From Sinonovacula constricta (Eukaryota; Mollusca; Bivalvia; Cardiida; Solecurtidae): a stretch of 64,000 bases of DNA. Positions 39,690 to 52,200 of the stretch are shown one piece after another. The notes under the pieces are model-generated. The model had not been told where the DNA came from, did not search any database, and saw only the letters and a program-made list of their open reading frames with translations. Both the position numbers and the translations under genes were made by a program. The DNA is taken from assembly GCA_007844125.1 (NCBI GenBank), contig CM017568.1:8923573-8987572 (forward strand). The letters run 5' to 3'. How positions within the stretch are numbered: the stretch's first letter is position 1; each line of letters opens with the position of its first letter.

Positions 39690-40200
39690 AAAATTTTGGG
39701 TAGACAAAAGTACAGACTGAAGAAGAATGGAAGGATAGGTAGACAATGGCAAACATATATGCCCCCTCTTTCAGAGTGGGTGCACGACTTACATATGTAA
39801 ATGCAACATAAAATTACATGCTGCGTGCATTCTATTGAAATGCATAAGGGAGCATAACTTATGTCTAAACAGGTGTGACTTAAACACAATCCCAGGTGAA
39901 AACAGCACATAACAGTCAATATGCCTGTAAAGTCTCATGACTGTGACTATTGAGCGTACATGCAACACAATATTTTATGCTTAATACGTTCTATTGAAAA
40001 GGGCCATAACTTGTGTCTTAACAAAAAACAAAATTCCAGGTGCACAACTAGAAATAATAGTTAATGCGTCTGTAAATTGTCATGACTGTGGCTTTCATAC
40101 TTTTTGAGTAATGTGTTACACACTTTTCAGAGGGAAGGGCAGATGGGCAAAGGCAAACCTATATGCCTCCCTCTTTCAGAGTGGGGGCATACAAATAAAA
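39690..40200. repeat. Dispersed element with internal ~155-bp duplication
   Basis: Both ends carry a similar phrase in the same orientation: ggcaaacatatatgccccct at about 39748 and ggcaaacctatatgcctccc at about 40150, each followed by ctttcagagtggg. Between them two related blocks (about 39800-39955 and 39956-40110) share cattctattgaaa, cataacttntgtct, ccaggtg and gtcatgactgtg. This is an old dispersed repeat of unknown class, in a style I associate with molluscan genomes. Confidence 0.6.
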
Positions 40201-41930
40201 TGTTCAATTTGGTTGTTTATAGCAGGATAAGAGGAACAAATCTGTGTTCTATGAATTGGTCTCTGACATCATTAACGCTTCATAAATTATATGTTTGCTT
40301 GATTTAAATTTGTGTTTCCTGATTTTGTATCTCTTTCAATTTTTAGAAGAGGTCTTCCCTGTATATATACAGCAGCGCTACAACCAAAAGGGGTATTTTC
40401 TGTGTATGCAAAAGGCCAAATGATGGGAAGTAAGTAAAAAAATATGTCATAACATTTTAAAGGAACCCTGAAAACAGTTGTATGTACATGTTATTTAAAA
40501 AGATAACGATAATGCATGATAACTTAAATACCAGCTCTGGTCACTAATTTATATTATATATATAAAATTATAAATCCTTCGTCAGGCTTCTGTCGTACCT
40601 CAACACTCGTCTCCAAATCTTCTTCATTACTGCTTGTCTTAATTTGATTTTTTCGCAGAAACATTGTATGGCAGCAGGTCTGTCAAAGTTGTAAAAGAAT
40701 TTTGTTCGGATAAAAAAAAGGGCAGCCAAAGGGTGTGGCATTTTTGCTGGTTTGCATATTTATGCCTTTTCAAATTTTCTCTAAAGTCCATATTTTAACC
40801 CAATCTTCACCAAACTTGCTTTGTTTGCTTGTCTGGGTAAAATTTTAGGTAGAAACATTATTTTTAAGGCTTTGATTTTCTGTATTAAACTGTAAATTTG
40901 TTTATAGTTTGCACTATAAAGTATGCTTAGTTTGTATTCTGTATAAGTTGAATACCGGTACATCTTAAATGTTTCCACTCACAATATGACTCCAAAGAAA
41001 CACAATAGGAAGGAATTAAATTGAATTTAGGATTTAGACATGTTGTTGCCTTGTTTGATACATACAATTTTATGGTAAAAAGGCTGCTATACATGTTGAA
41101 TCAAACATTGTATCTAATGTTTTACAGCTGAATGTTTGTTGCAAAAGCGCAAAATTTCTGATATACCTATTTCACTGCATAACATTTAGGCAATATTTCC
41201 AAGTTTGCATATTGGTTAAAACCTCTGTAAATACCGTCAATAATCTATTTGTCTTTCGATACTATAATTCATCGCATATTCCAGTATATCTCTTATGTAC
41301 TTTTATAATGCTGCATTTTAAATATTTATTGCAAAATGTGTAATTTGTGCAACTTGCTGTAAGTTAGAACATAACTTCAACTGTTTGCATTTGTATGCAC
41401 CCTACATGTACATTATTGACAGGATTGTATATTGTTATGCAAATATAAAATATGTAGATGGTAATGTATTATGAGCCTATACACAATTTTAACAATTGTT
41501 CAAGATGTTCAATTGTGTTGTGCATGTCATTCAATTTTAAAATCATAATTATTATAGTCATTATTGTCATCATTATTGTTATAAAAAAAGATTAACATTT
41601 TTGTAATTTTAAAATGTGTGTCTCATGAACGGTGTGAAGATCAGCACAAAAAATGATTATGGATATTTAAAGTGACAAAATACATGTTGCCTTACAAATT
41701 ACATTGTTGAGGAAGTTATTTTGTGTATTTATATGGAAGAGGGTGCAAGAGAGAGAAAACATTTCTGTGTTCGTGAATGGGTTAGTATTGAGCATTATTT
41801 TGTAATATATTTGGAATACTAGCTTTATCTGTTATAATAAAATATTTTATTACTTTGAATCAGCATTCTTTATTTTGTTCCATTTGATTGTCATTTTGGT
41901 GACATTGGCCTCTTTTGGCCACAAGTACAT
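40201..41930. other. AT-rich spacer
   Basis: No supported gene. One short block, 40347-40430, lies between a tttttag acceptor-like and a gtaagt donor-like signal and is open in more than one frame, but it matches nothing with confidence. Its base composition differs little from the surroundings. Confidence 0.35.
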
Positions 41931-41934
41931 GTCC

Positions 41935-44900
41935 TCAGTGAGATCTAAGATAATTAGGCTCTATGTATCTGTACTCGATGAGATTTAAATATTTAAGGCT
42001 GAATGTACCTGTAATGGATGAGATTTATGTATATAAGGCGTATGTGCCTATAATGGATTAGATCTAGCTAAATGAGGCTGTATGTACCTGTACTCGATGA
42101 GATTTAAAAATTTAAGGCTGAATGTACCTGTAATCGATGAGATTTAGGTATATAAGGCTTATGTGCCTATAAGGGATGAGATTTAGCTCAACAAGGCTGT
42201 ATGTACCTGTACTCGATGAGATTTAGCTAAATATGGCTTATGTGCCTATAAGGGATGAGATTTAGCTAAATAAGGCTGTATGTACCTGTACTCGATGAGA
42301 TTTAAAAATTTAAGGCTGAATGTACCTGTAATGGATGAGATTTCGGTATATAAGGCTTATGTGCCTATAAGGGATGAGATTTAGCTAAATAAGGCTGAAT
42401 GTACCTGTAATCGATGAGATTTAGGTATATAAGGCTTATGTGCCTATAAGGGATGAGATTTAGCTAAATAAGGCTGAATGTACCTGTAATCGATGAGATT
42501 TAGGTATATAAGGCGTATGTGCCTATAAGGGATGAGATTTAGCTAAATAAGGCAGTATGTACCTGTACTCGCTGAGATTTAAAAATTTAAGACTGAATGT
42601 ACCGGTAATCGATAAGATTTAGGTATATAAGGCTTATGTACCAATAATGGATGAGATTTAGCTAAATAAGGCTGTATGTACCTGTACTCGATGAGATTTA
42701 AAAATTTAAGGCTGAATGTACCTGTAATGGATGAGATTTCGGTGTATAAGGCTTATGTGCCTATAAGGGATGAGATTTAGCTAAATAAGGCTGAATGTAC
42801 CTGTAATCGATGAGATTTAGGTATATAAGGCGTATGTGCCTATAAGGGAAGAGATTTAGCTAAATAAGGCTGTATGTACCTGTACTCGCTGAGATTTAAA
42901 AATTTAAGGCTGAATGTACCGGTAATCGATGAGATTTAGGTATATAAGGCTTATGTACCAATAATGGATGAGATTTAGCTAAATAAGGCTGTATGTACCT
43001 GTACTCGATGAGATTTAAAAATTTAAGGCTGAATGTACCTGTAATGGATGAGATTTCGGTATATAAGGCTTATGTGCCTATAAGGGATGAGATTTAGCTA
43101 AATAAGGCTGAATGTACCTGTAATCGATGAGATTTAGGTATATAAGGCTTATGTGCCTATAATGGATGAGATTTAGCTAAATAAGGCTGTATTTACCTGT
43201 ACTCGCTGAGATTTAAAAATTTAAGGCTGAATGTACCTGTAATGGATGAGATTTCGGTATATAAGGCTTATGTGCCTATAAGGGATGAGATTTAGCTAAA
43301 TAAGGCTGAATGTACCTGTAATCGATGAGATTTAGGTATATAAGGCGTATGTGCCTATAAGGGATGAGATTTAGCTAAATAAGGCTGTATGTACCTGTAC
43401 TCGCTGAGATTTAAAAATTTAAGGCTGAATGTACCGGTAATTGATAAGATTTAGGTATATAAGGCTTATGTGTCTATAAGGGATGAGATTTAGTTAAATA
43501 AGGCTGTATGTACCTGTACTCGATGAGATTTAAAAATTTAAGGCTGAATGTACCGGTAATCGATGAGATTTAGGTATATAAGACTTATGTACCAATAATG
43601 GATGAGATTTAGCTAAATAAGGCTGTATGTACCTGTACTCGATGAGATTTAAATATTTAAGGCTGAATGTACCTGTAATCGATGAGATTTAGGTATATAA
43701 GGCTTATGTGCCTATAATGGATGAGATTTAGCTAAACAAGGCTGTATGTACCTGTACTCGATGAGATTTAGGTATATAAGGCTTATGTGCCTATAATGGA
43801 TGAGATTTAGCTAAATAAGGCTGTATGTACCTGTACTCGATGAGATTTAAAAATTTAAGGCTGAATGTACCTGTAATGGATGAGATTTCGGTATATAAGG
43901 CTTATGTGCCTATAAGGGATGAGATTTAGCTAAATAAGGCTGAATGTACCTGTAATCGATGAGATTTAGGTATATAAGGCTTATGTGCCTATAATGGATG
44001 AGATTTAGCTAAATAAGGCTGTATTTACCTGTACTCGCTGAGATTTAAAAATTTAAGGCTGAATGTACCTGTAATGGATGAGATTTCGGTATATAAGGCT
44101 TATGTGCCTATAAGGGATGAGATTTAGCTAAATAAGGCTGAATGTACCTGTAATCGATGAGATTTAGGTATATAAGGCGTATGTGCCTATAAGGGATGAG
44201 ATTTAGCTAAATAAGGCTGTATGTACCTGTACTCGCTGAGATTTAAAAATTTAAGGCTGAATGTACCGGTAATTGATAAGATTTAGGTATATAAGGCTTA
44301 TGTGTCTATAAGGGATGAGATTTAGTTAAATAAGGCTGTATGTACCTGTACTCGATGAGATTTAAAAATTTAAGGCTGAATGTACCGGTAATCGATGAGA
44401 TTTAGGTATATAAGACTTATGTACCAATAATGGATGAGATTTAGCTAAATAAGGCTGTATGTACCTGTACTCGATGAGATTTAAATATTTAAGGCTGAAT
44501 GTACCTGTAATCGATGAGATTTAGGTATATAAGGCTTATGTGCCTATAATGGATGAGATTTAGCTAAATAAGGCTGTATTTACCTGTACTCAATGAGATT
44601 TAAGTATTCAAGACTAAATGTACCTGTAATGGATGAGATTTAGGTATATAAGGCTTATGTGCCTATAAGGGATGAGATTTAGGTATATAAGGCTTATGTG
44701 CCTATAATGGATGAGATTTAGCTAAATAAGGCTGTATGTACCTGTACTCGGTGAGATTTAAAAATTTAGGGCTGAATGTACCTGTAATTGGGTGAGTTTT
44801 AGATATATAAGGCTCATGTGCCTATAATGGATGAGATTTAACTAAATAAGGCTGTATGTACCTGTATTCGATGTGATTTCAATTTTCAAGGTTGAATGTA

Positions 44901-45040
44901 CCTGTACTCGATGAGATTTACCTATATAAGGCCTATGGACCTGTACTGGATGAGATTTACCCAGATCAGACTGAATGTACCTGTACTAGATGAGATTTAC
45001 CTATATTAGGCCTATGTGCCTGTAATGGATGAGATTTAGC
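41935..45040. repeat. 39/40-bp satellite, array 2 (inverted copy of array 1)
   Basis: About 79 monomers that are the reverse complement of array 1: gatgagatttaggtatataa, ggcttatgtgcctataaggg, ggctgaatgtacctgtaatc and so on. The outer (right) end carries private variants, such as atttacccagatcagactga and the gcctatggacctgtactgga block at about 44930-44970. These match, in reverse complement and in the same order, the outer (left) end of array 1 at about 33075-33140. The two arrays are therefore arms of one inverted duplication and not independent amplifications. An ~870-bp internal higher-order repeat is visible here too (43130-43690 recurs near 43965-44520). Confidence 0.96.
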
Positions 45041-45051
45041 TATATAACTTG

Positions 45052-45360
45052 ACCGGACCTGGTAGCGCAATCGGTAGAGCGTCGGCTCCAGGTACGGGAG
45101 GCCCAGGGTTCGATCCCAGGCCGCGACATACCAAAGTCGTTAAAAATAGTAGTGTTATATCTCCCTTGCTAACGCTCAAGCAAATATAAGGGTAGTTCCA
45201 CGACTGGTTGGCCCGGTGTCAGTGTAATGTAACTGGGTGTGGTATCATGCCAGGTGTTTACGGCATGCTATACACAGTGAAGGCAGCACTATATCTGTTT
45301 CAAGTGGACACCGTCTCCAGATAACTGAAATACTGTTGGTGGGACGATAAACTAACAAAT
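45052..45360 (+). mobile_element. tRNA-derived SINE, full length, with target-site duplication
   Basis: The head has box A (tggtagcgcaatcggtagag) and box B (gggttcgatcccagg), as in a tRNA-derived RNA polymerase III promoter. It is followed by a long unrelated body and the conserved 3' block ctccagataactgaaatact with gggacgataaac. Imperfect duplications flank it: tatataacttg at 45041-45051 and tatataacctg at 45361-45371. The insertion is at the very outer edge of satellite array 2. It is a SINE and not a functional tRNA gene, because the anticodon and acceptor arms do not form a standard cloverleaf. Confidence 0.92.
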
Positions 45361-45384
45361 TATATAACCTGAATGCCTATGAGG

Positions 45385-45697
45385 CTATGGGCGGGATTAT
45401 GCAAATTAACATCTAGTTGGTAATTTCCAAGAAAATAAAACGTATTGCTTCTAAAATAAATTGATTTTAATGTGAAATATCCTATTTCGAATATTTTCGT
45501 TTATTTAAGGATAAAAATATATAAAAATAATGAGCTATTTTACATGATCTTTGCTATGGGGCGGGAGCATGCAAATGAGCCTATAAGGGATGAGATATAA
45601 GAGACCTGTACTCGGTAAGAAATAGCCAACACCCGTGAAATATCGCAAACTTTATGTTTGTGTAAATATCACATATACAATCAACATGGCGTCACTC
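45385..45697 (+). promoter_or_regulatory. Candidate GXYLT promoter and non-coding first exon
   Basis: Two near-identical 23-24 bp blocks about 170 bp apart (gctatgggcgggattatgca at 45384 and gctatggggcgggagcatgc at 45553) each join a GC box to an octamer atgcaaat (45399-45406, 45569-45576). At 45580-45596 a satellite-like cctataagggatgaga occurs. Further on, aacatggcgtcactc ends at 45697 against a perfect gtaagtg donor. Spliced to the acceptor at 49250-49251, this would form a 5' exon whose ATG opens an eight-codon upstream frame overlapping the GXYLT start. The splice link is inferred. Confidence 0.4.
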
Positions 45698-46102
45698 GTA
45701 AGTGAAAGTAACGTGCCTCCCCTCTGATTTTATTTATTTATTTTTGTTGTTATGGCGAGGCTTAATTCGAATTGTTATTAAAACGGCATAATCGTTAATG
45801 TGATTAAAAGCTATGCTGAATGAATACAATGTTTAGATTTGAAATCGACAACTGAAAGCGAAATAAATCCTTGTGTATTTTTTTAATCCCATTGTTCAAT
45901 CTGTTGATAATCTGAATTCAGTCAGTTTTGTTGCATGCGTGATACTTGTGTGCGGTAATAGTTCTTTATGCAAATTGCAACTTGTGTATTCACCCTCTGC
46001 CATGATACACTTTTCACCTTGAAACGTGACAATGTAATAAATGCCCTTGTCATGTAGGTTAGTTCAGTTACAGTTATTTTTTAACTGAAGGCATATTCAA
46101 CG

Positions 46103-48240
46103 GTAATATAATGACTCGCCCCACTCACTATGTGCCCCATAACAACTCGCTCCACTCACAATGTGCCCCAAAACCCTCGCCCCACTCACAATGTGCCCCA
46201 TAACGACTCGCCCCACTCACAATGTGCCCCATAACGACTCGCCCCATATTTAATAACGACTCGCCCCATATTTAATAACGATTTAACCCATGATTATTAT
46301 TTGTAATTCAAGTGAACAACATTAAGTAATCTCATATATAAATTATTTTAATGTATCACAGGGTATGGTATAAGTTGGAACAAGGCAGTGTTACTGTTAA
46401 TAACAATGTTTTAATATAAAAAAAACAACAACAAATGTAATGTAAGACAACACTGCTCCTTTAACTGTATAATAAACAGCTGGTGACAGATCATGGGCCA
46501 TCACAAGGTTGCACACGAGTTTAGCAGCTAGGATGTTGTTTCATGTAGTTCATACTTTCCTATAAGTGAAATAGGTGTCCCTGAATTTGTTGTGTCTGTT
46601 TCTTTTCCTTTACTAGCTTTGACTCATGTTGCGTGCTACCTGAAAAAGTAAAGTCATCAGGAGTTAGAAGGGGAGGTTGCCCTTTCTTGCCGTTCTGTTT
46701 AGCCTGTTATGCCAACTTCTGCAGTCATTGTTAGTATGAATAGCACGTCAATATCCACTCCATTTGTCTACTGTCCAAACATTGCTTGTCATCAATGCTT
46801 TTTCAATGTAAAGAAGTATGCACCCGTGGCGTCAGTGTCAGAGTTGTCCTTTAGTGCATCAAATACAGGTCAAATGTCCTCTGAAGGCAGCAGGGAAAGA
46901 GCAAAGGTCTCTCTAAGCAGTTGATACATGTCTCCACGAGAAGCAAACACCGTCTGAAACAAAAAGAATGATATACATAATATATTGTATTAACAAGTTT
47001 GAATTTTTTTTTATTTTACATGAATTTTTTTTTTTTTTTATATGGGAATCTGATATTTATGTCTTTATTTATAAAAAATTTCAATTTGTATGATCATCAA
47101 ATAATTACCTACAGTCCCAATTCCTGCTACAAAGCCTGCCCAAAATGAAAAGCACATCCCTTAAAGGTGGTATCAGACAGCTTGGACCAAAATATTTATA
47201 TTAAACTAAATAAACTTAATAAACAATTTTTTCCTGAACAAATTGCACAAAATGCTGTCAATTGATGTCCTACACCTGTCTGAAAAGTGTACCATAACGC
47301 CACAACCGTCATTACAAATATGTATTTCCAATCTCTGCCATGCTGCACAGTTAGCTATTTTTAAACCAAGAGGACCACGTGATCACGTATGATTTAGCTC
47401 ATTCACGTCATTCGTTGTGACGTTGATGTCTATTTTTATCTAAAATCCCAATCATTCTTATTTAAAGATAGGAAAAGAATGAACATTTTAAGTGCTGATT
47501 ATTGAGTTTTACTGTCCCAAAAGAGATGCTGTTGAAAATCAGGAAAGCTTAGACTAAAGTATAATTTTTTTTCTATAGAAATAGCGCAATAAGAGGTCAG
47601 ATATTATTACATATATTAGTTATAGGCAAACTGTCTGATAGCAACTTTTAATATCCGGTGCATCAAAGACGTCACGCAGCCCCTGCCAGATTCCAGCTTC
47701 GTAAACCGGCTACAAACATCTTCATCTTGTTTCTGGGTAACGTTCTCAAATAGCGCGAAACACCTGAAATAGCAACAATTTATTATTAATAATTATTATG
47801 AGATGACATTCCACATAAAATGGCATGGACAGTTTACTCAATGAGTTCATGATTAGGACATTACTGTATTTATTTAGTTGTATTCTCTTTAGAATCATAC
47901 ATTATTATTGTTACTTTGTTTTGTGTATATAATGGTATTATCTTTTTGTAATCCAGTTGCTTCTTTCCTGACATCCGTGCAAAGTACAACAGTACTTGCT
48001 TCATGCAGTCTCCAGACTTTATGAAATCATGCACAGACAGAAGCTTCGTAAACTTTTCTGGAATATCAAAATACACATACACAACAATTAACCCTTGATA
48101 AATGTTAAATATGGCCATTCTTTGCAATCATATCAATCATTTACATAAGTGGGGCGAATCGTTGCTTGAGTCGTTATTAAATATAGTGAGAGTTGGGCGA
48201 GTTGTTATGGGGCAAAGTGTGAGTGGGGTGAATCATCATA
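46103..48240 (-). mobile_element. DNA-transposon remnant with long terminal inverted repeats (possibly Mutator-like)
   Basis: The left end (46111-46275) has tandem ~31-bp units built on gactcgccccactcacaatg. The right end (48145-48236) is a related sequence in reverse complement: both open atgaytc(g/a)ccccactcac and then reach gccccataacaactcgc. Inside, the minus strand shows broken protein blocks: about 46953-46790 reads SRGDMYQLLRETFALSLLPS and then meets a stop, and about 47706-47645 reads WQGLRDVFDAPDI. An 85-codon frame lies at 48127-47870. The LPSED...VFDAL style recalls FLYWCH/MULE-type transposases, but that is from memory and weak. No perfect target duplication was seen. If the GXYLT first exon is right, it lies in its 5' UTR intron. 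Confidence 0.5.
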
Positions 48241-48244
48241 TATT

Positions 48245-49251
48245 CTTTTCAATATAGGGTATAGAGTTATGGAAGTCAGAACTAGATGCAACAGCATGCA
48301 GTAATACTTATATTTAAAAAAAAATGTTTTGTATTCATAATACAATATGAAATTGTCAATGGTTTTTTATTAAAATTACATTATATAAATTTATTTCCCA
48401 TTAAAAATGCACACTTTTAACAGTTTGTCAAATGCATGACAGCTTATGAAAGGTTGTCAGATCAGAGAAGCTTATTGACAGAGATCATTTAAAGATTGAC
48501 TATTAAAACTAGTACAAGACAGTGGCCGATCTTCCTATCAATCTGTTGTATAATAGACTGATTTTAGTTCATAGGAAGCCATATGATTATTTTCCCAGGG
48601 TTTTCCCATCAAACATCCAAGAGATGGTTTGTGAATTATCTGATGCAGTCTGATTGCATCTGTACTAAGCACAGTGATTCTTGTTCATCATAAGTTTCTG
48701 ATCATCTATAAGTCTTTTTATTAATTCACATGAAGTAAAATACTTACCTTTAGAAACTACCTGCAAATTTAGTGATTGGATTTTCATGTGATTAAAATGT
48801 CAAGTCCACATTTTTTGTCATAAGTGGAAGTTGCCTTTGAAATGGATGTTTTTCAAAAACATAATTTGAGCTATAACTATTTAAAATAACATGATGGGCT
48901 GGGGGATTTTGGCCACAGAAGTGTTCTTTTCTCTGCAACCAATCAAATGATTTTCTTTTATTTGACCAGATTACAACTTTATTACCAGTAACTGCTTAAA
49001 ATTCTTCATCATCAGTAAATAAATAATAATATTAGTAACAGCATACTAGTATTACTAGTATATGAGCTAAAACAAACCCTATTTTGTTTATTGTAAACTA
49101 ACCTAAATGATAATGTTTTGACTTTCTAACACCCTGTGTCATTTCCGTTCAATGTTTCCCATTTCTTTTATTGGTTTCATCAGTATTTTGTTGTTGTTAT
49201 GTAAAATATTAAAAGTAAAATGTTATATTGTCTATTTTGTAACATTTTCAG
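48245..49251 (+). other. AT-rich sequence upstream of GXYLT coding exon 1
   Basis: It ends in the acceptor acattttcag at 49242-49251 and otherwise contains no recognised element. It is probably the 3' part of a 5' UTR intron. Confidence 0.4.
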
Positions 49252-49258
49252 GAACTGA

Positions 49259-52200
49259 ATGGGTAAAACAAGACTGAGGTGTTGCCAGATGAAGAAAATG
49301 CTTTTCAAATTTGGGCTGACAGTTATTATTTTTGTGGCTGTGTACATATACTTTGCCAAAGAGCAAGTCAATGACAGGAGTAACACAAAGGAAGGGGACA
49401 AGACACAGCACAATGTTAAAGAAGCCCAGACTCCAGTAGCATTAATGGGACAGGACAGAGAGACAGAAGAACTCAAAACCATTGAAGTCAATGCAAGGTA
49501 AACCTTTTCTTTTGGTTAAGAGCTGTTGACAGTGTTATAATATAGAGATCTTCGCTTAATGACTATCATTGAAAAAATAGGAGGTTGTTAACAGAAGGTG
49601 GAAAAAACACATTACAACAGGAAGCTGATAAAGCTATGCATTCATGTCATTTTCCACTACAAATGGCTTGACCCTTAACCCCAACAGCAAACACAAATTA
49701 CTGGACAGCAGTTGACCTTAACCCTAGCAGCCAAGCACAAAGTGATTATTTTATTGACTGCCCAGCAGGAACAACATGTATAGGGATCACTTTGCCAGTG
49801 GTTATAGGTGAATGGGTTTCACTTTTCCTGTCCAGAAAATTCTTTTGAGGGACTCTCGGCTGTCGAAGTGAATGCTCTAGTGACTGAGTTAACTTGTCTA
49901 TCGACATATGTTCTCTCTATTTCTAGACTACGTTGTCATTGCTTTACATCTGTAATCTGCAATAAAGACAAGACTGTCAAAAATGTGAACTCTCCCACTT
50001 TTGGAGGGAGACTCCCACTTTTAGGGTTCAAAATTGTTTGAAAACGAAGGGTGTTTCACATTTTCAGAAATCTCCCTATTTGAGTGCAATTTGTACATGT
50101 AAGCATACTAAACATCCTGTGTTTATGCATGGGTGGATATTACACATGTGTGGTTATTACACATGGTACATACTATACATGAGTGTGTTTTATATATGGG
50201 AGCATATTAAATATGGGTGTATATTATGTATGTGTGCACATTATTCATAGGTGGTATTATTAATTGATGCAAAATATGCATGGCAGTGTATTATACATGG
50301 GTTTATAATGCATATAGATGTAAACTATACATGGACGCATAAATTATACACATCTCTGTATTTACTTACAGGAGCCCTCAAATCCATCTATCTGTGGTGG
50401 CCTGTGGAGACAGATTGGAAGAAACTCTTATCATGCTGAAGTCAGCTGTTCTCTTTACACAATCACATCTTGTCTTCCACATCTTTGCAGAAGATAACCT
50501 TCATAATTCATTTAAAGAGCAGGTTTGGAATGTGTTTTCTCTATTATTTCATATTTTTCATTAAAAGGGAACATCACCAAAAAATCATCTATCTTTTTTG
50601 TTAGCTCACCTGAGCACAACATGCTCAAGGTGAGTTTTTCTGATATCCCTTCGTCCATTGCTAGAGACATTAAACTTGGTCGCAAAATTTGTCTAGAAGA
50701 AATCATGGATGAGTTCATGATTGGGTCCCATGGGGTCAAAAACTAGGACGAAAGGTCAGATTTTTAAAAATCTTTGTGAACACTCTAGAGACCACATTTA
50801 TGGCCTAAATCTTAACTAAACTTGACCAGCATGTTTGCCTGCATGAAATCTTAGAGGAATCCTCAACTGGTTCAAGTGGGATAAAAAACTAGGTAACTAG
50901 GTCAAATCTTAGAAAGTTCTTGTGGACACACTGGTGACCACATTTAGGGTGTGATATTTTACCAAACTTGGACAGAATGTTTGTCTGCAAGAAATTATGA
51001 ATAAGATTGTAAATGGGTCATGTGAAGTCAAAAAGTAGGTGAATAGGTCAAATCTTAGAAAAAAGATTGTGAACAGGCTAGAGACCAGATTTATAGCCTA
51101 ATCTTCACCAAACTTGTTCAGAATGTTAGCCTACATTAAATCTTGAATGAGTTTGTAACTGGGTCACGTGGGTTCAAATAGTAGCCACTACTAGAACAGT
51201 CTTAGAGGCCACATTTATAGCCCATTCTTCAGCAAACTTGGCCAGAATGTTTGCCTCTATGAAATCTTAGATATGTTTTGAACTGGGTCATGTTGATTCA
51301 TTAAGCCACTAGGTAAAATTCTAGAAAGTGTTATAAGCCCAGTGGCCACACTAATGGTCCAATCTACACCAAAAATTCTAAAGTAAATAACCCTTAAATT
51401 ACTTGATGTCAGATATAAACCTAATAAAAGCCCATGTTCTCAGGTAAGCGATTAAGGGCCATCTTAGCCCTCTTGCTATTTGAATGTATCAGAGTTACTT
51501 TACATGTCCTTTTGGGTATCATGTCTACTGCTTCATTAAATAATGTATGAAAGAAAAGTGGTTTATTTTTTATTTAGTTGAACTCCAAAAGCTTACCAGG
51601 ATTAGGTAGATATTAAATACAATGTATAATATTTAGTTTGTTTTAATTTGACTATCCTTGAAACAAGTAGAGTTATTCTACTTAGCGACATGTGTGTGGC
51701 CCTGCTTGACTTTTCTAACAAGTTGATCTGTTAATGCTAACCTTACATAAATTATCCATTTTGGACTTGTTTGGCTAAAAACCACTACACAATTATATGC
51801 TGTGTATTGTTCTCTAGTTGGACTTCTGGCCGCCATTGTACCGCCAGCAGATAGAGTACCACATCTACAACTTATCATTCCCAGATACACAGAGTGCAAA
51901 AGCAGCTGACTGGAAAAAACTTTTCAAAACCTGTGCATGTCAGAGGCTCTTTATACCAGTAAGTGGATGATACATGTGAAGCATAGCACCTGAACCCAAC
52001 TGGGTCAGTAGGGGTGCACGCATTATTGAATGGTTAGAACTAGCAACTACCTCCCCAGCATGTCACAATATGGCGAAAATAGCTTTATCCTTATGTTTGT
52101 ACAAAAGCAACTTGAAAAAAAGTTTTGTTTATTTTGTTAATAATCCAGATCAGGGTCAAAGCATTATGTAGTGGAGTCTTCCAGCTGAGACTGCAGTGTG

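Noticed and set aside
45052..45130. Possible tRNA gene
   Set aside because: Box A and box B are present, but the sequence continues into a SINE body with a (CAAA)-type end and target duplications, and no standard cloverleaf forms.
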